Shown: piece by piece, positions 25,176 to 33,617 of the stretch
How the letters are laid out: each line of letters begins with the position of its first letter
Position numbering within the stretch: the first letter of the stretch is position 1
NCBI GenBank assembly: GCA_049673305.1
Contig: JBATXM010000260.1
Coordinates: 1 to 64,000, forward strand
Origin: GCA-003244245 sp049673305
Lineage (GTDB): Bacteria; Actinomycetota; Actinomycetes; Mycobacteriales; Pseudonocardiaceae
Length of the DNA: 64,000 nt
Direction of reading: 5' to 3'
Notes under the pieces: model-generated
What the model was told of the DNA's origin: nothing
The model's input: the letters and a program-made list of their open reading frames with translations, nothing else
Database searches by the model: none
Position numbers and translations under genes: made by a program

Positions 25176-25233
25176 GGCACTGAGCCGGCATTAGACCGGC
25201 ACTGAGCCGGCATTAGACCGGCACTGAGCCGGC
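25176..25233. repeat. 22-bp tandem repeat, 2.6 copies
   Basis: The unit GGCACTGAGCCGGCATTAGA plus CC starts at 25176 and 25198, with a 14-bp partial copy from 25220. It fills the gap between the convergent DUF402 and coaE stops. A degenerate extra half-unit precedes it at 25164-25175. Each unit holds a GCCGGC palindrome. It may act as a transcription barrier or may simply be a slippage product. Confidence 0.8.
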
Positions 25234-25240
25234 GGGGGAT

Positions 25241-26422
25241 TCACGCCACCAGCCAGCCGGTTCGCGTCGCCCACCGCTGCGCCCGATCCAGCGCGTTGCA
25301 GATGAACGGGGTCTTCGCGGCGGCGTAGGCATCGATAGTGTCCCACTGCTGTGCCGCCAGCCGGTGCTTGAGCTCGGCGTACTCCCGGACACCGGCTGGA
25401 TGGGCCCGCAGCCAGTCCCGCAGCAGCAGGGCTTCCCGCCAGGTCGGGGAATCCGCAGGCCGGATGTGACAGTTGACGTCCCGAGCCGGATCGGCGTTGG
25501 TCACGTACGCCTTGTCCCAGGTGGTGCTGTCCCGGGCGTTGTCCCACCAACGACCAGGCAGCTTGACCAGCCCGACCGCGCTGAGGTCTTCGGCTAGACG
25601 CTGCGCCACCTCAAGGTCGGCGACGACCACGTGCACGTCCACCACGTCCTTCGCGTCCAGCCCAGGGACCGACGTTGAGCCGATGTGGTCGATGCGCAAT
25701 GCCCGCCCGGCCGCCACCGCCCCAACTCGCGTGAGCACCCGCTGCGCTTGCTGCGGCCAACTGCCGTCGGGCGCAACGAGCACCGGGGCCTCGGTCCTCG
25801 GTGCCCGGCGGCGATGGCGGAGGTTGTTCTCGAAGGGCACCAGCCGCTGCACCCACAACTGGTCGACCGCAGCGTGGGTGTTGTCCCGGCAGCCGCTGTT
25901 GTCCAACCACACGTCCGCTGCGGCGTGGCGCTGCTCGTCGGTGGCCTGCGCGGCGATCCGTGCCGCAGCGGCGGAGCCCGAAAGGCCACGCTGCTCGACC
26001 AACCGGCGCACCCGTACCGCCGCGTCCGCGTGCACCACGACGACCAGCGGGAACCCACCCGCCATCCCGGCTTCGACCAGCAGCGGGATGTCCTGCACCA
26101 CGATGGCATCAAGTGGCGCAGTCGCGACCAGCTTGGCGGAGCGGGCCGCGACCAGTGGGTGCACGATGGCGTTGAGCCGTCCTCGAGCGTCCGCGTCGGT
26201 GAAGACCCGTGCCGCGAGAGCCGATCGGTCCAATGACCCGTCTTCGGCGAGGATCTCCTCGCCGAAGACCTCGACCACGGCGCGCAGTCCGGCCGTACCG
26301 GGTTCGACTACCTCGCGGGCGATCCGGTCCGAGTCGATGATCCACGCCCCGCATTGCGCGAGCCGGGCGGCGACCATCGACTTACCGGACCCGATCCCTC
26401 CAGTCAGCCCCACCCTCAGCAT
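25241..26422 (-). CDS. coaE: Dephospho-CoA kinase fused to a GrpB/UPF0157 domain
   Basis: 393 residues. Residues 1-200 are CoaE: P-loop GGIGSGKS (8-15), IIDSDRIAREVVEPG, DIPLLVEAGM and VRRLVEQRGLS. It phosphorylates the 3'-OH of dephospho-CoA, the last step of CoA synthesis. Residues 215-393 are a GrpB-type nucleotidyltransferase-fold domain (RIDHIGSTSVPGLDAKDVVDVHV, YAELKHRLAAQ). The same fusion exists in mycobacteria, where the second domain is thought to help folding or stability. It lies 20 nt downstream of rpsA, so the two are probably co-transcribed, as in Mycobacterium. Confidence 0.95.
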   Translation of the reverse strand: MLRVGLTGGIGSGKSMVAARLAQCGAWIIDSDRIAREVVEPGTAGLRAVVEVFGEEILAEDGSLDRSALAARVFTDADARGRLNAIVHPLVAARSAKLVATAPLDAIVVQDIPLLVEAGMAGGFPLVVVVHADAAVRVRRLVEQRGLSGSAAAARIAAQATDEQRHAAADVWLDNSGCRDNTHAAVDQLWVQRLVPFENNLRHRRRAPRTEAPVLVAPDGSWPQQAQRVLTRVGAVAAGRALRIDHIGSTSVPGLDAKDVVDVHVVVADLEVAQRLAEDLSAVGLVKLPGRWWDNARDSTTWDKAYVTNADPARDVNCHIRPADSPTWREALLLRDWLRAHPAGVREYAELKHRLAAQQWDTIDAYAAAKTPFICNALDRAQRWATRTGWLVA

Positions 26423-26442
26423 CGGGGGATGGTAGCGCTTAC

Positions 26443-27909
26443 CTACACGCCGCCGGAGAGCCTCTCGCGCAGCGCCGCCAGCTGCTCGTCGCTGGCTAGT
26501 GACCCTGCGCCAGCGTCGCTGGCGGTAGGTGCCTCAGCGGTTTCCGAGGAGTAGTTCTGATCCTCAGCAGCCTCGGACTCGGCCTCGCTCGCCTTGACGA
26601 CCTGCTTGCGGTGCTGCTCGAAACGCACCTGTGCTTCGGCGTAGGCGCGCTCCCACTCTTGACGCTGCTTGTCGTAGCCCTCCAACCAGTCGTTGGCCTC
26701 CGGGTCGAAGCCCTCGGGGTAGATGTAATTGCCCTCGCTGTCGTACTCAGCGGTCATGCCGTACTGCGTCGGGTCGAACTCCATCTCCGGGGACAGTCCC
26801 TCGTTGGCCTGCTTGAGGGACAGCGAGATCCGCCGACGGTCCAGATCGATATCGATGACCTTGACCATCACATCGTCGCCGACTTGCACGACCTGTTCGG
26901 GAATTTCGACGTGACGCTGTGACAGCTCCGAGATGTGCACTAAACCCTCGATGCCCTCTTCGACTCGGACGAACGAACCGAAAGGCACCAGCTTGGTGAC
27001 CTTTCCAGGCACGATCTGCCCGATCTGGTGGGTTCGAGCGAACTGCCGCCACGGGTCTTCTTGAGTTGCTTTGAGCGACAACGACACCCGCTCGCGCTCC
27101 AAGTCGACGTCGAGCACCTCGACGGTGACCTCCTGACCAACCTCGACGACCTCGCTGGGGTGGTCGATGTGCTTCCAGGACAGCTCGGAGACATGCACCA
27201 GACCGTCCACGCCACCGAGGTCCACGAAGGCGCCAAAGTTGACGATCGAGGAGACCTGGCCCTTGCGGACCTGGCCCTTGGCCAGCTGGTGGAGGAATTC
27301 GCTGCGCACCTCGGATTGCGTCTGCTCGAGCCAAGCGCGCCGGGAAAGGACCACATTATTGCGGTTCTTGTCCAGCTCGATGATCTTGGCCTCGAGCTCC
27401 CGACCCACGTAGGGCTGAAGATCGCGCACCCGCCGCATCTCGACCAGCGAGGCGGGCAGGAAGCCGCGCAGCCCGATATCGAGGATCAGGCCACCCTTCA
27501 CCACCTCGATGACAGTGCCGCGCACCGGCTCCTCGTTGTCCTTGAGGGTCTCAATATTCCCCCAGGCGCGCTCGTACTGGGCGCGTTTCTTGGAGAGGAT
27601 CAGCCGGCCTTCCTTGTCCTCCTTCTGGAGAACAAGAGCCTCGACCTGGTCGCCCACCGCCACGACGTCCGCCGGGTCGACGTCGTGTTTGATGGACAGC
27701 TCTCGGGACGGGATAACGCCCTCGGTCTTGTAACCAATGTCGAGCAGCACTTCGTCACGGTCGACCTTGACGATGGTGCCTTCGACGATATCGCCATCGT
27801 TGAAATACTTGATGGTCTTGTCGATGGCGGCGAGGAAGTCTTCCTCCGTCCCGATGTCGTTGATCGCGACCTGCTGTGTGGTCGGGGCGGTGGTGGTGTC
27901 GGTGGACAT
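26443..27909 (-). CDS. rpsA: 30S ribosomal protein S1
   Basis: 488 residues with four S1 (OB-fold) repeats: about 38-105 (GDIVEGTIVKVDRDEVLLDIG), 122-188 (GTVIEVVKGGLILDIGLRG), 206-276 (GQVSSIVNFGAFVDLGGVDG) and 293-363 (GKVTKLVPFGSFVRVEEGIEG). The acidic, Ser/Ala-rich tail is typical of actinobacterial S1. It binds mRNA leaders on the 30S subunit. It is followed by coaE in the same direction. The 360-bp upstream region contains a cluster of GTCAACTTGAC palindromes. Confidence 0.97.
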   Translation of the reverse strand: MSTDTTTAPTTQQVAINDIGTEEDFLAAIDKTIKYFNDGDIVEGTIVKVDRDEVLLDIGYKTEGVIPSRELSIKHDVDPADVVAVGDQVEALVLQKEDKEGRLILSKKRAQYERAWGNIETLKDNEEPVRGTVIEVVKGGLILDIGLRGFLPASLVEMRRVRDLQPYVGRELEAKIIELDKNRNNVVLSRRAWLEQTQSEVRSEFLHQLAKGQVRKGQVSSIVNFGAFVDLGGVDGLVHVSELSWKHIDHPSEVVEVGQEVTVEVLDVDLERERVSLSLKATQEDPWRQFARTHQIGQIVPGKVTKLVPFGSFVRVEEGIEGLVHISELSQRHVEIPEQVVQVGDDVMVKVIDIDLDRRRISLSLKQANEGLSPEMEFDPTQYGMTAEYDSEGNYIYPEGFDPEANDWLEGYDKQRQEWERAYAEAQVRFEQHRKQVVKASEAESEAAEDQNYSSETAEAPTASDAGAGSLASDEQLAALRERLSGGV

Positions 27910-28271
27910 GCGGTGGGGTGCTCCGAAGGGATAGGGTCGAGTGATCGGGGTGGTCTCGCCTGTAGTGCTTGTGTAGCCTTGCTCTGTGTAGCCTATTTGG
28001 CGCGTCGCTTGTTTGCCGCACCGTTCGTACAGGTGCGCTGATTACTCACTGCGACAGATCAACCTCACCCGGCGGATCACCCTTGCCGCTGAGCCAACTT
28101 GACACCGGGTCAACTTGACTGCTGAGTCAACTTGACACCGGGTCAGCTGAACAACCTAGGCAGCACGAAACCACAGCGCAAGGCGATTGTACTCAGGCAG
28201 GGGTCAGCGCAGCAAACTTGACCCCCGTGCTCGCCCCCTGCTCGCCTGCTTCGTGATGAGAGACTGCCCTA
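27910..28271. other. Intergenic region between divergent rpsA and the methyltransferase gene
   Basis: This 362-bp gap must hold the promoters of rpsA (reverse) and the methyltransferase gene (forward). No coding sequence is convincing in it. Its clear structure is the repeated GTCAACTTGAC element at 28093-28152, with a related copy at 28212-28222, listed separately. Confidence 0.6.
28093..28152. promoter_or_regulatory. Array of GTCAACTTGAC palindromes, candidate regulator sites
   Basis: The palindrome GTCAAcTTGAC occurs perfectly at 28109-28119 and 28126-28136, with imperfect copies at 28093-28103 (GCCAACTTGAC), 28142-28152 (GTCAGCTGAAC) and 28212-28222 (GCAAACTTGAC). Centre spacing is 16-17 bp. 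Two longer 25-bp direct repeats (28088-28112 and 28121-28145, one mismatch) contain the sites. TTGACA hexamers inside could also serve as -35 boxes. It lies between the divergent rpsA and methyltransferase genes. Confidence 0.55.
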
Positions 28272-29147
28272 GTGACAGGCGCGCCGCAACCAGGGCATGA
28301 CGACGAGGGGACGACCCCGCTGGGTGCTCACTGCCGTGCCGAGGCGATCCTGGGCACGGTCGGTGTGCTGAACCAGCTGGTCAGTGACGCTGAAACGACG
28401 GCAGCCAACCGCCGCTGGTGGGACGCTGACGCGCAGGACTATCTCGCGGTACACGGCGACTTTCTGGGCTCGGTGGATTTCGTCTGGTGCCCCGAGGGGC
28501 TTCGCGAGTCGGACGCCGGCTTGCTGGGTGAGCTGCCAGGTCGCGTCGTGCTCGAGGTCGGTTGCGGGTCGGCACCCTGCGCGCGCTGGCTGGCTGCCCG
28601 GGGGGCGCGGGTGGTCGGCCTAGACCTGTCGGCTGGAATGCTGTGCCAGGCCGTGCGTGCAGCGCGCGACACCGGAATTTTGGTCCCCCTGGTGCAGGCC
28701 GACGCCACTCGATTGCCCTTCGCCGATGGCAGTTTCGACCTCGCCTGTTCGGCATTCGGCGCGGTGCCGTTCGTCGCGGACTCGGCTGCGGTGATGCGAG
28801 AGGTCGCCCGGGTGCTGCGTCCCGACGGTCGGTGGGTTTTCGCGGTTACCCACCCGCTGCGCTGGATCTTCCCCGACGATCCCGGAGAGGCCGGCTTGAC
28901 GGTGGTGCAGTCGTATTTCGACCGTACCCCGTATGTCGAGGTGGACCGCTTCGGTAACCCCACCTACGTGGAACACCACCGCACTGTGGGCGATCGAGTC
29001 AGGGAAATCGTCGCTGCGGGGTTGGTGTTGGAGGACCTGGTAGAACCGGAGTGGCCACCTGAACTGCACCAGGAATGGGGACAGTGGAGCCCGCTGCGCG
29101 GAGCGCTGTTTCCTGGAACCGCGATCTTCTGCTGCCGTCGCTGCTAA
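28272..29147 (+). CDS. Class I SAM-dependent methyltransferase
   Basis: 291 residues from GTG 28272. SAM-binding motif I is VVLEVGCGSAPCARWLAARGA, motif II is VVGLDLSAGML, then VQADATRLPFADGSFDLACS (motif IV region) and MREVARVLRPDGRWVFAVTHP. The family is Methyltransf_11, acting on small molecules. The N-terminal NRRWWDADAQDYLAVHGDFLG is typical of an actinobacterial subgroup of unknown substrate. It converges on polA with an inverted-repeat terminator between them. Confidence 0.85.
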   Translation: MTGAPQPGHDDEGTTPLGAHCRAEAILGTVGVLNQLVSDAETTAANRRWWDADAQDYLAVHGDFLGSVDFVWCPEGLRESDAGLLGELPGRVVLEVGCGSAPCARWLAARGARVVGLDLSAGMLCQAVRAARDTGILVPLVQADATRLPFADGSFDLACSAFGAVPFVADSAAVMREVARVLRPDGRWVFAVTHPLRWIFPDDPGEAGLTVVQSYFDRTPYVEVDRFGNPTYVEHHRTVGDRVREIVAAGLVLEDLVEPEWPPELHQEWGQWSPLRGALFPGTAIFCCRRC

Positions 29148-29191
29148 GGTGTCATTCGGAGCCCAATAGCTGTCTGGCTCACCGGTCGAAG

Positions 29192-29213
29192 CGCCATTCG
29201 GTTCCGAATGGCG
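29192..29213. terminator. Probable bidirectional terminator hairpin
   Basis: CGCCATTCGG and CCGAATGGCG form a perfect 10-bp stem around TT (an 8- or 9-bp stem with a larger loop in practice), midway between the convergent methyltransferase (ends 29147) and polA (ends 29236). There is no T-tract, which is common for actinobacterial terminators. Confidence 0.6.
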
Positions 29214-29235
29214 GCCAGCGTGGGTGCAGGCCGGG

Positions 29236-31932
29236 TCAGTGGGCGGCGTCGTGCCAGCTGTGGCCAACTCCCACCGAAACCTCTAGGGGAACGTCGAGGA
29301 CGTAGGCTGCGGCCATCTCGCGGCGCACCAGCGCCTCCAGTGCGGCCCGCTCGCCCTCGGCGACTTCCAGCACCAGCTCGTCGTGCACTTGCAGCAACAT
29401 CCGGGAGCGCAGTTCCTGAACGCGCAACGCCTGGGCGACTCTGAGCATCGCGACCTTGATGATGTCCGCGGCACTGCCCTGGATCGGCGCGTTAAGCGCC
29501 ATCCTCTCGGCCATCTCGCGGCGCTGCCGGTTGTCGCTGACCAGGTCGGGCAGGTAGCGCCGACGCCCCATGATGGTAGCGGTGTAACCGTCAATCCGGG
29601 CCTTTTCCATGATCCTGCGCAAGTAGTCGCGGACACCGCCGAATCGGGCGAAGTACTCCTCCATCAGCTCGCGAGCCTCCTCGGTGGAGATCCGCAGCTG
29701 CGCGGACAGCCCGAATGCGGACAGGCCGTAGGCCAGGCCGTAGTTCATCGCCTTGATCTTGGCGCGCTGCGCTCCGCTCACCGCGGCGGTGTCCACCGCA
29801 AATACCCGCGCCGCAGTGGCGGCGTGGAAGTCATGCCCCGAGGTGAACGCCTCGATCAGCGCGGTGTCCTGGGACAGGTGCGCCATGATCCGCATCTCGA
29901 TCTGGCTGTAGTCCGCCGTCATCAGCTCCTCCCAGCGAATGTCGTCAGTGCTGGGGCCGACCACGAAGGCTTGCCGGATCCGCCGCCCGGACTCGGTGCG
30001 GACGTGGATGTTCTGCAGGTTCGGCTCGGTCGAGGACAGCCGACCGGTCGCGGCGATGGTCTGGTTGTAGGTGGTGTGGATGCGCCCGTCATCTGCTATG
30101 GCCTTGAGCAGCCCATCCACCGTGGTCTTGAGGCGGGTCGCGTCGCGGTGCGCCAGCAGGTGCGCGAGAAACGGGTGCTCGGTGGATTCATAGAGTGTCT
30201 GCAGCGCGTCGGCGTCGGTGGTGTAGCCGGTTTTGATGCGTTTGGTCTTGGGCATGCCCAGCTCATCGAACAGCACCACCTGCAGCTGTTTGGGCGAGCC
30301 CAGGTTCACCTCGTGGCCGATCACCGTGAAGCAGTCCTGCTCAGCCTGCTTCACTGCGGCCAAGAAGCCGGTCTCTAGGTCGGCCAGCACGTCACCGTCG
30401 ACGGCGATGCCGGCTGCTTCCAGGTCGGCCAGCACGGTGAGCAGCGGTAGCTCCAGGTCAGTGAGCAATGACCGACCCGCTATCTGGTCCAGCTCGGCGT
30501 CCAATGCGTCGGCCAGCTCGGCCACAGCGCGGGCTCGCAGGATCTCGTCGGTGACCCGGGCGGCGGTGTCCTCGTCCTCGAACAAGCTGGGTTGGGCAAC
30601 CTCCCCAGGTTCCACCCGCAACTCCCTGCGCAGATAGCGCAGTACCAGGTCAGCGAGGTCGAACGACCGCTGGCCGGGCCGGACCAGGTAGGCGGCCAGC
30701 GCGGTGTCACTGGTTAGCCCGGCCAACCGCACGCCCCGCGCCCGCAACGCGTGCAGCAGCGGCTTGGCGTCGTGTGCGGCCTTGGGCACGGCGGGGTCAG
30801 CCAGCCACTGCGCCAGTGCCCGTTCGTCGTCGGGGGTGAGCGCGCGCGGATCCAGGTAGCCGCCTTCGCCGTCAGGAGCTGCCAAGGTGAGGCTTTCCAG
30901 ATCTCCCGCGCCGCGCGCCCAGCTGCTGCGGAAAACCAGCCCGGTCCGACGCCCGTCCCAGGCGTGGGCTTCCAGCCAGCCAGCCACCTGAGCTGGCTCG
31001 ATCATCCCGCCGCGAACGTCGAAGCCCTCCTCTGCTTCAGGCTCCGGTGCGCTCAACGTGGCGAACAGCCGATCCCGCAGCACCCGGAACTCCAGCTCGT
31101 CGAACAGCCGGTGCACCGCGTCGCGGTCCCACGGTTTGAGCACCAGGTCGGCGGGCTGCTCGGGTATGTCGACGTCGCGGACCAGTTCAGTGAGCCGGCG
31201 ATTGAGCAGCACCGAGGCGAGATTCGCGCGTAGCGCGTCACCGGCCTTGCCCTTGACCTCATCCACCCGATCGACCAGAGCGTCCAGCGAGCCGAATTCC
31301 CGTACCCACTTCGCCGCGGTTTTGTCTCCCACCCCCGGGATACCCGGCAGGTTGTCTGAGGGGTCGCCGCGCAGCGCCGCGTAGTCGGGGTACTGCTGCG
31401 GCGTCAGGCCGTAGCGCTCGATGAGCTCCTCGGGAGTGAACCGGGTCAAATCCGAGACTCCCTTGCGCGGGTAGAGCACCGTCACCCAGTCATTGACCAG
31501 CTGGAATGCGTCCCGGTCCCCGGTGCAGACCAGCACCTGGAACTCTTCTGGTTCGGCCCGGGTCACCAGAGTCGCGATGATGTCGTCGGCTTCGTAGTTC
31601 TCCTTGGTGAGTACGGGGATCCCCAGGGTGGCGAGCACGTCGTGAATCAGCGACACCTGGCCGCGAAACTCGTCGGGTGTGGCGCTGCGATTGGCTTTGT
31701 ATGGGGCGTAGGCCTCTGCGCGGAAGGTCTTGCGGGAGACGTCGAACGCTGCGGCGACGTGGCTGGGTTGCTCGTCGCGGAGCAGGTTGATCAGCATCGA
31801 GGTGAAGCCGTACACCGCGTTGGTGGTCTGCCCCGTCGCGGTGCGGAAATTCTCGATAGGCAGCGCGAAGAATGCCCGGTAGGCCAGCGAGTGACCATCG
31901 AGCAGGAGCAACCTCGGTGGGGAAACCGTCAC
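29236..31932 (-). CDS. polA: DNA polymerase I
   Basis: 898 residues. Residues 1-300 form the 5'-3' exonuclease (LLLLDGHSLAYRAFFALP, NYEADDIIATL, CTGDRDAFQLV, GDPSDNLPGIPGVGDKTA). The middle domain has the position of the 3'-5' proofreading exonuclease but lacks its DxE start (TGLVFRSSWARG instead), so proofreading should be absent, as in other actinobacterial PolA. Residues 500-898 form the polymerase: motif A TADYSQIEMRI, O-helix RAKIKAMNYGLAYG, motif C LLQVHDELVLEV. It fills gaps and removes primers in repair and replication. It is divergent from the thioesterase gene. Confidence 0.97.
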   Translation of the reverse strand: MTVSPPRLLLLDGHSLAYRAFFALPIENFRTATGQTTNAVYGFTSMLINLLRDEQPSHVAAAFDVSRKTFRAEAYAPYKANRSATPDEFRGQVSLIHDVLATLGIPVLTKENYEADDIIATLVTRAEPEEFQVLVCTGDRDAFQLVNDWVTVLYPRKGVSDLTRFTPEELIERYGLTPQQYPDYAALRGDPSDNLPGIPGVGDKTAAKWVREFGSLDALVDRVDEVKGKAGDALRANLASVLLNRRLTELVRDVDIPEQPADLVLKPWDRDAVHRLFDELEFRVLRDRLFATLSAPEPEAEEGFDVRGGMIEPAQVAGWLEAHAWDGRRTGLVFRSSWARGAGDLESLTLAAPDGEGGYLDPRALTPDDERALAQWLADPAVPKAAHDAKPLLHALRARGVRLAGLTSDTALAAYLVRPGQRSFDLADLVLRYLRRELRVEPGEVAQPSLFEDEDTAARVTDEILRARAVAELADALDAELDQIAGRSLLTDLELPLLTVLADLEAAGIAVDGDVLADLETGFLAAVKQAEQDCFTVIGHEVNLGSPKQLQVVLFDELGMPKTKRIKTGYTTDADALQTLYESTEHPFLAHLLAHRDATRLKTTVDGLLKAIADDGRIHTTYNQTIAATGRLSSTEPNLQNIHVRTESGRRIRQAFVVGPSTDDIRWEELMTADYSQIEMRIMAHLSQDTALIEAFTSGHDFHAATAARVFAVDTAAVSGAQRAKIKAMNYGLAYGLSAFGLSAQLRISTEEARELMEEYFARFGGVRDYLRRIMEKARIDGYTATIMGRRRYLPDLVSDNRQRREMAERMALNAPIQGSAADIIKVAMLRVAQALRVQELRSRMLLQVHDELVLEVAEGERAALEALVRREMAAAYVLDVPLEVSVGVGHSWHDAAH

Positions 31933-32030
31933 GGTCCGCGAGTCTAGGCCGGGGCACCGACAGTCAGCTGTGTCAGCACCTCGTCAGCACCTACAGTGAC
32001 GAGATCCCGTCTTCGCCATGGAGGTTCCGC

Positions 32031-32471
32031 ATGACCACATCCGGCGTCCCTTTCGAGACCGATCCGGCCACCACCGAGCTGATCGCCCGCTGGACGGACG
32101 AGCAGCTCATGGACCGGATGGGCATTAAGATCATCCAGTGGGACCCGGAGTGCGTGGTGGGGACCATGCCGGTGGCGCACAACCGCCAGTATTTTGGGCT
32201 GCTTCACGGCGGGGCGAGCGCGGTGCTGGCCGAGACCCTCGGCTCGATCGCTGCCTGGCGCTGGGGCATGCCTGGCAAAGTTCCGCTGGGGGTGGAGCTG
32301 TCCTGCTCGCATCACCGGTCGGCGACCGACGGTGAGGTCACCGGCGTGTGCACGCCGCTGCATCGCGGCCGCACGGTCGCGACCTTCGAGATCCGGATCA
32401 GCGACGAGCAGCAGCGCCCGATCTGCACAGCGCGGCTGACCTGCCTGTTGCGCGACCGCCCCCCGAGTTGA
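32031..32471 (+). CDS. PaaI-type hotdog-fold thioesterase
   Basis: 146 residues from ATG 32031, with GGAGG six bases upstream. The hotdog signature GLLHGGASAVLAETLGSIAA lies in the centre, followed by VPLGVELSCSHHRSATDGEVTGVCTPLHRGRT. PaaI-family enzymes hydrolyse aromatic or other acyl-CoA thioesters in the cytosol. It stands between polA and the ANTAR regulator, an arrangement seen in other actinobacteria, and converges on the regulator with 3 nt between stops. The substrate is unknown. Confidence 0.88.
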   Translation: MTTSGVPFETDPATTELIARWTDEQLMDRMGIKIIQWDPECVVGTMPVAHNRQYFGLLHGGASAVLAETLGSIAAWRWGMPGKVPLGVELSCSHHRSATDGEVTGVCTPLHRGRTVATFEIRISDEQQRPICTARLTCLLRDRPPS

Positions 32472-32474
32472 TCT

Positions 32475-33098
32475 TTAGGACAGGCTTTCCAGGACGGCCT
32501 GGGCCACCGCTTTCATGGTGGTCCGACGGTCCATCGCGCTGCGCTGGATCCAGCGGAACGCCTCGGGTTCGGTGAGTCCATGGCGAGCCATCAGCAGGCC
32601 CTTGGCGCGCTCTACCGTCTTGCGGGTCTCCAGCCGGTCGCTCAGCCCTGCCACTTCGTTTTCCAGCGCGACCAGCTCGCGGAAGCGCGACACGGCAAGC
32701 TCCATCGCGGGCATCAGGTCCTTGCGGCCAAACGGCTTCACCAGATAGGCCATCGCGCCAGCATCGCGGGCGCGTTCCACCAGATCACGCTGGCTGAACG
32801 CGGTAAGAATCACTACCGGTGCGATGCGTCGCTCCGCAATGATCGACGCCGCGTCGATGCCGTCCATCTTCGGCATCTTCACGTCCATGATCACCAAATC
32901 TGGGCGCAGCTGCTCGGCCTGCTCGACGGCCTGCTCGCCGTCAGCCGCCTCACCGACCACGACGTAGCCCTCCTCGGAGAGCATCTCGACGAGGTCCAAC
33001 CGGATCAGCGCCTCATCTTCGGCGACAAGCACCCTGTGCCCGTTCGCCGAAGGGTCCGGTTCGGTCAGCGCTACGCTCACGTCGGCCTGCGGATTCAC
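32475..33098 (-). CDS. pdtaR: ANTAR-domain response regulator, PdtaR homologue
   Basis: 207 residues. The receiver domain (22-140) has the acidic pocket AEDEALIRLD, the phospho-acceptor Asp in VIMDVKMPKMDG, TAF, and YLVKPFGRKDL. The ANTAR RNA-binding domain (150-207) has VERAKGLLMARHGLTEPEAFRWIQ. It matches PdtaR of Mycobacterium, which binds paired hairpins in nascent mRNA to prevent termination when phosphorylated by PdtaS. The cognate kinase is not in this window. No dual-hairpin ANTAR target was identified here. Confidence 0.93.
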   Translation of the reverse strand: MNPQADVSVALTEPDPSANGHRVLVAEDEALIRLDLVEMLSEEGYVVVGEAADGEQAVEQAEQLRPDLVIMDVKMPKMDGIDAASIIAERRIAPVVILTAFSQRDLVERARDAGAMAYLVKPFGRKDLMPAMELAVSRFRELVALENEVAGLSDRLETRKTVERAKGLLMARHGLTEPEAFRWIQRSAMDRRTTMKAVAQAVLESLS

Positions 33099-33208
33099 CT
33101 TCAGACCCCCGTCTGTCGTTGCTACTCTCTAACCCCGAACGATAGCGATGTCGGGATCCGGCTGGGGTCATCTTCACCCAACCCGTACAGTGATCCCGCC
33201 AACAACTC

Positions 33209-33285
33209 GCCCCCGTAGCCCAACTGGCAGAGGCAACGGACTCAAAACCCGTACGGTGTGGGTTCGAATCCCACCGGGGGCACCA
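33209..33285 (+). tRNA. tRNA with CAA anticodon (nominally Leu), short variable arm, CCA encoded
   Basis: The acceptor stem GCCCCCG (33209-33215) pairs with CGGGGGC (33275-33281), then A and an encoded CCA (33283-33285). The D arm is GCC...GGC with TGGCAGA, the T arm is GTGGG-TTCGAAT-CCCAC. The anticodon loop CTCAAAA has anticodon CAA (33243-33245), which reads UUG (Leu). The variable region is only five bases, whereas bacterial tRNA-Leu normally has a long variable arm. The last anticodon-stem pair (31-39) is an A-C mismatch. The structure is otherwise sound. Charging identity needs checking. Confidence 0.9.
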
Positions 33286-33291
33286 ACCCAG

Positions 33292-33365
33292 GCCAGCCAT
33301 GGCCGGGCGCGGCCAGTGAAAACGCAGGGTCCTGTCCGCTGCGCTAGCGCTCGGCCATGGCTGGC
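33292..33365. repeat. 14-bp perfect inverted repeat just after the tRNA
   Basis: GCCAGCCATGGCCG at 33292-33305 is exactly complementary to 33352-33365, with a 46-nt loop; G-U pairs could extend the stem at both ends. It begins 7 nt after the tRNA CCA. It may be a processing or termination structure for the tRNA transcript, or a mobile-element scar. Confidence 0.6.
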
Positions 33366-33368
33366 TAA

Positions 33369-33617
33369 CTAACTACGGCCGATCCCGGCTATCTGTGGTC
33401 TATTTGGCCGTCCCGCCAGGGTCACCTTGCTCGTGAAGTCAGCGGCGAGCGTGCGCGGCCTCAGTGGCGCTATCGGGGCCAGGAAGGGCACACCCGCGTG
33501 CTCATTGCGCATCAGCTCCCGCTCGATGCGGAACTGCCGGGCCGGCTCGGGCGCGACGATCCGCAGGATGACCGGAAGATTCGCGCCGATGTCGACGCGG
33601 TAGGTGTTGTTGTCCAT
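33369..33617 (-). CDS. Hypothetical protein, doubtful
   Basis: 82 residues from ATG 33617 (MDNNTYRVDIGANLPVILRIVAPEPARQFRIERELMRNEH...). The first half looks protein-like, with alternating hydrophobic residues; the second half is Arg/Pro-rich. No clear ribosome site and no family recognised. The longer frame to 33713 adds an Arg-rich segment that is probably not translated. It could be a remnant of a longer gene. The rest of the interval to rsfS (33618-33899) shows nothing. Confidence 0.3.
   Translation of the reverse strand: MDNNTYRVDIGANLPVILRIVAPEPARQFRIERELMRNEHAGVPFLAPIAPLRPRTLAADFTSKVTLAGRPNRPQIAGIGRS

Noticed and set aside
25176..25233. Possible small CRISPR array
   Set aside because: The 22-bp units are directly adjacent with no spacers, and no cas genes are present. 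No CRISPR array was found anywhere in the window.
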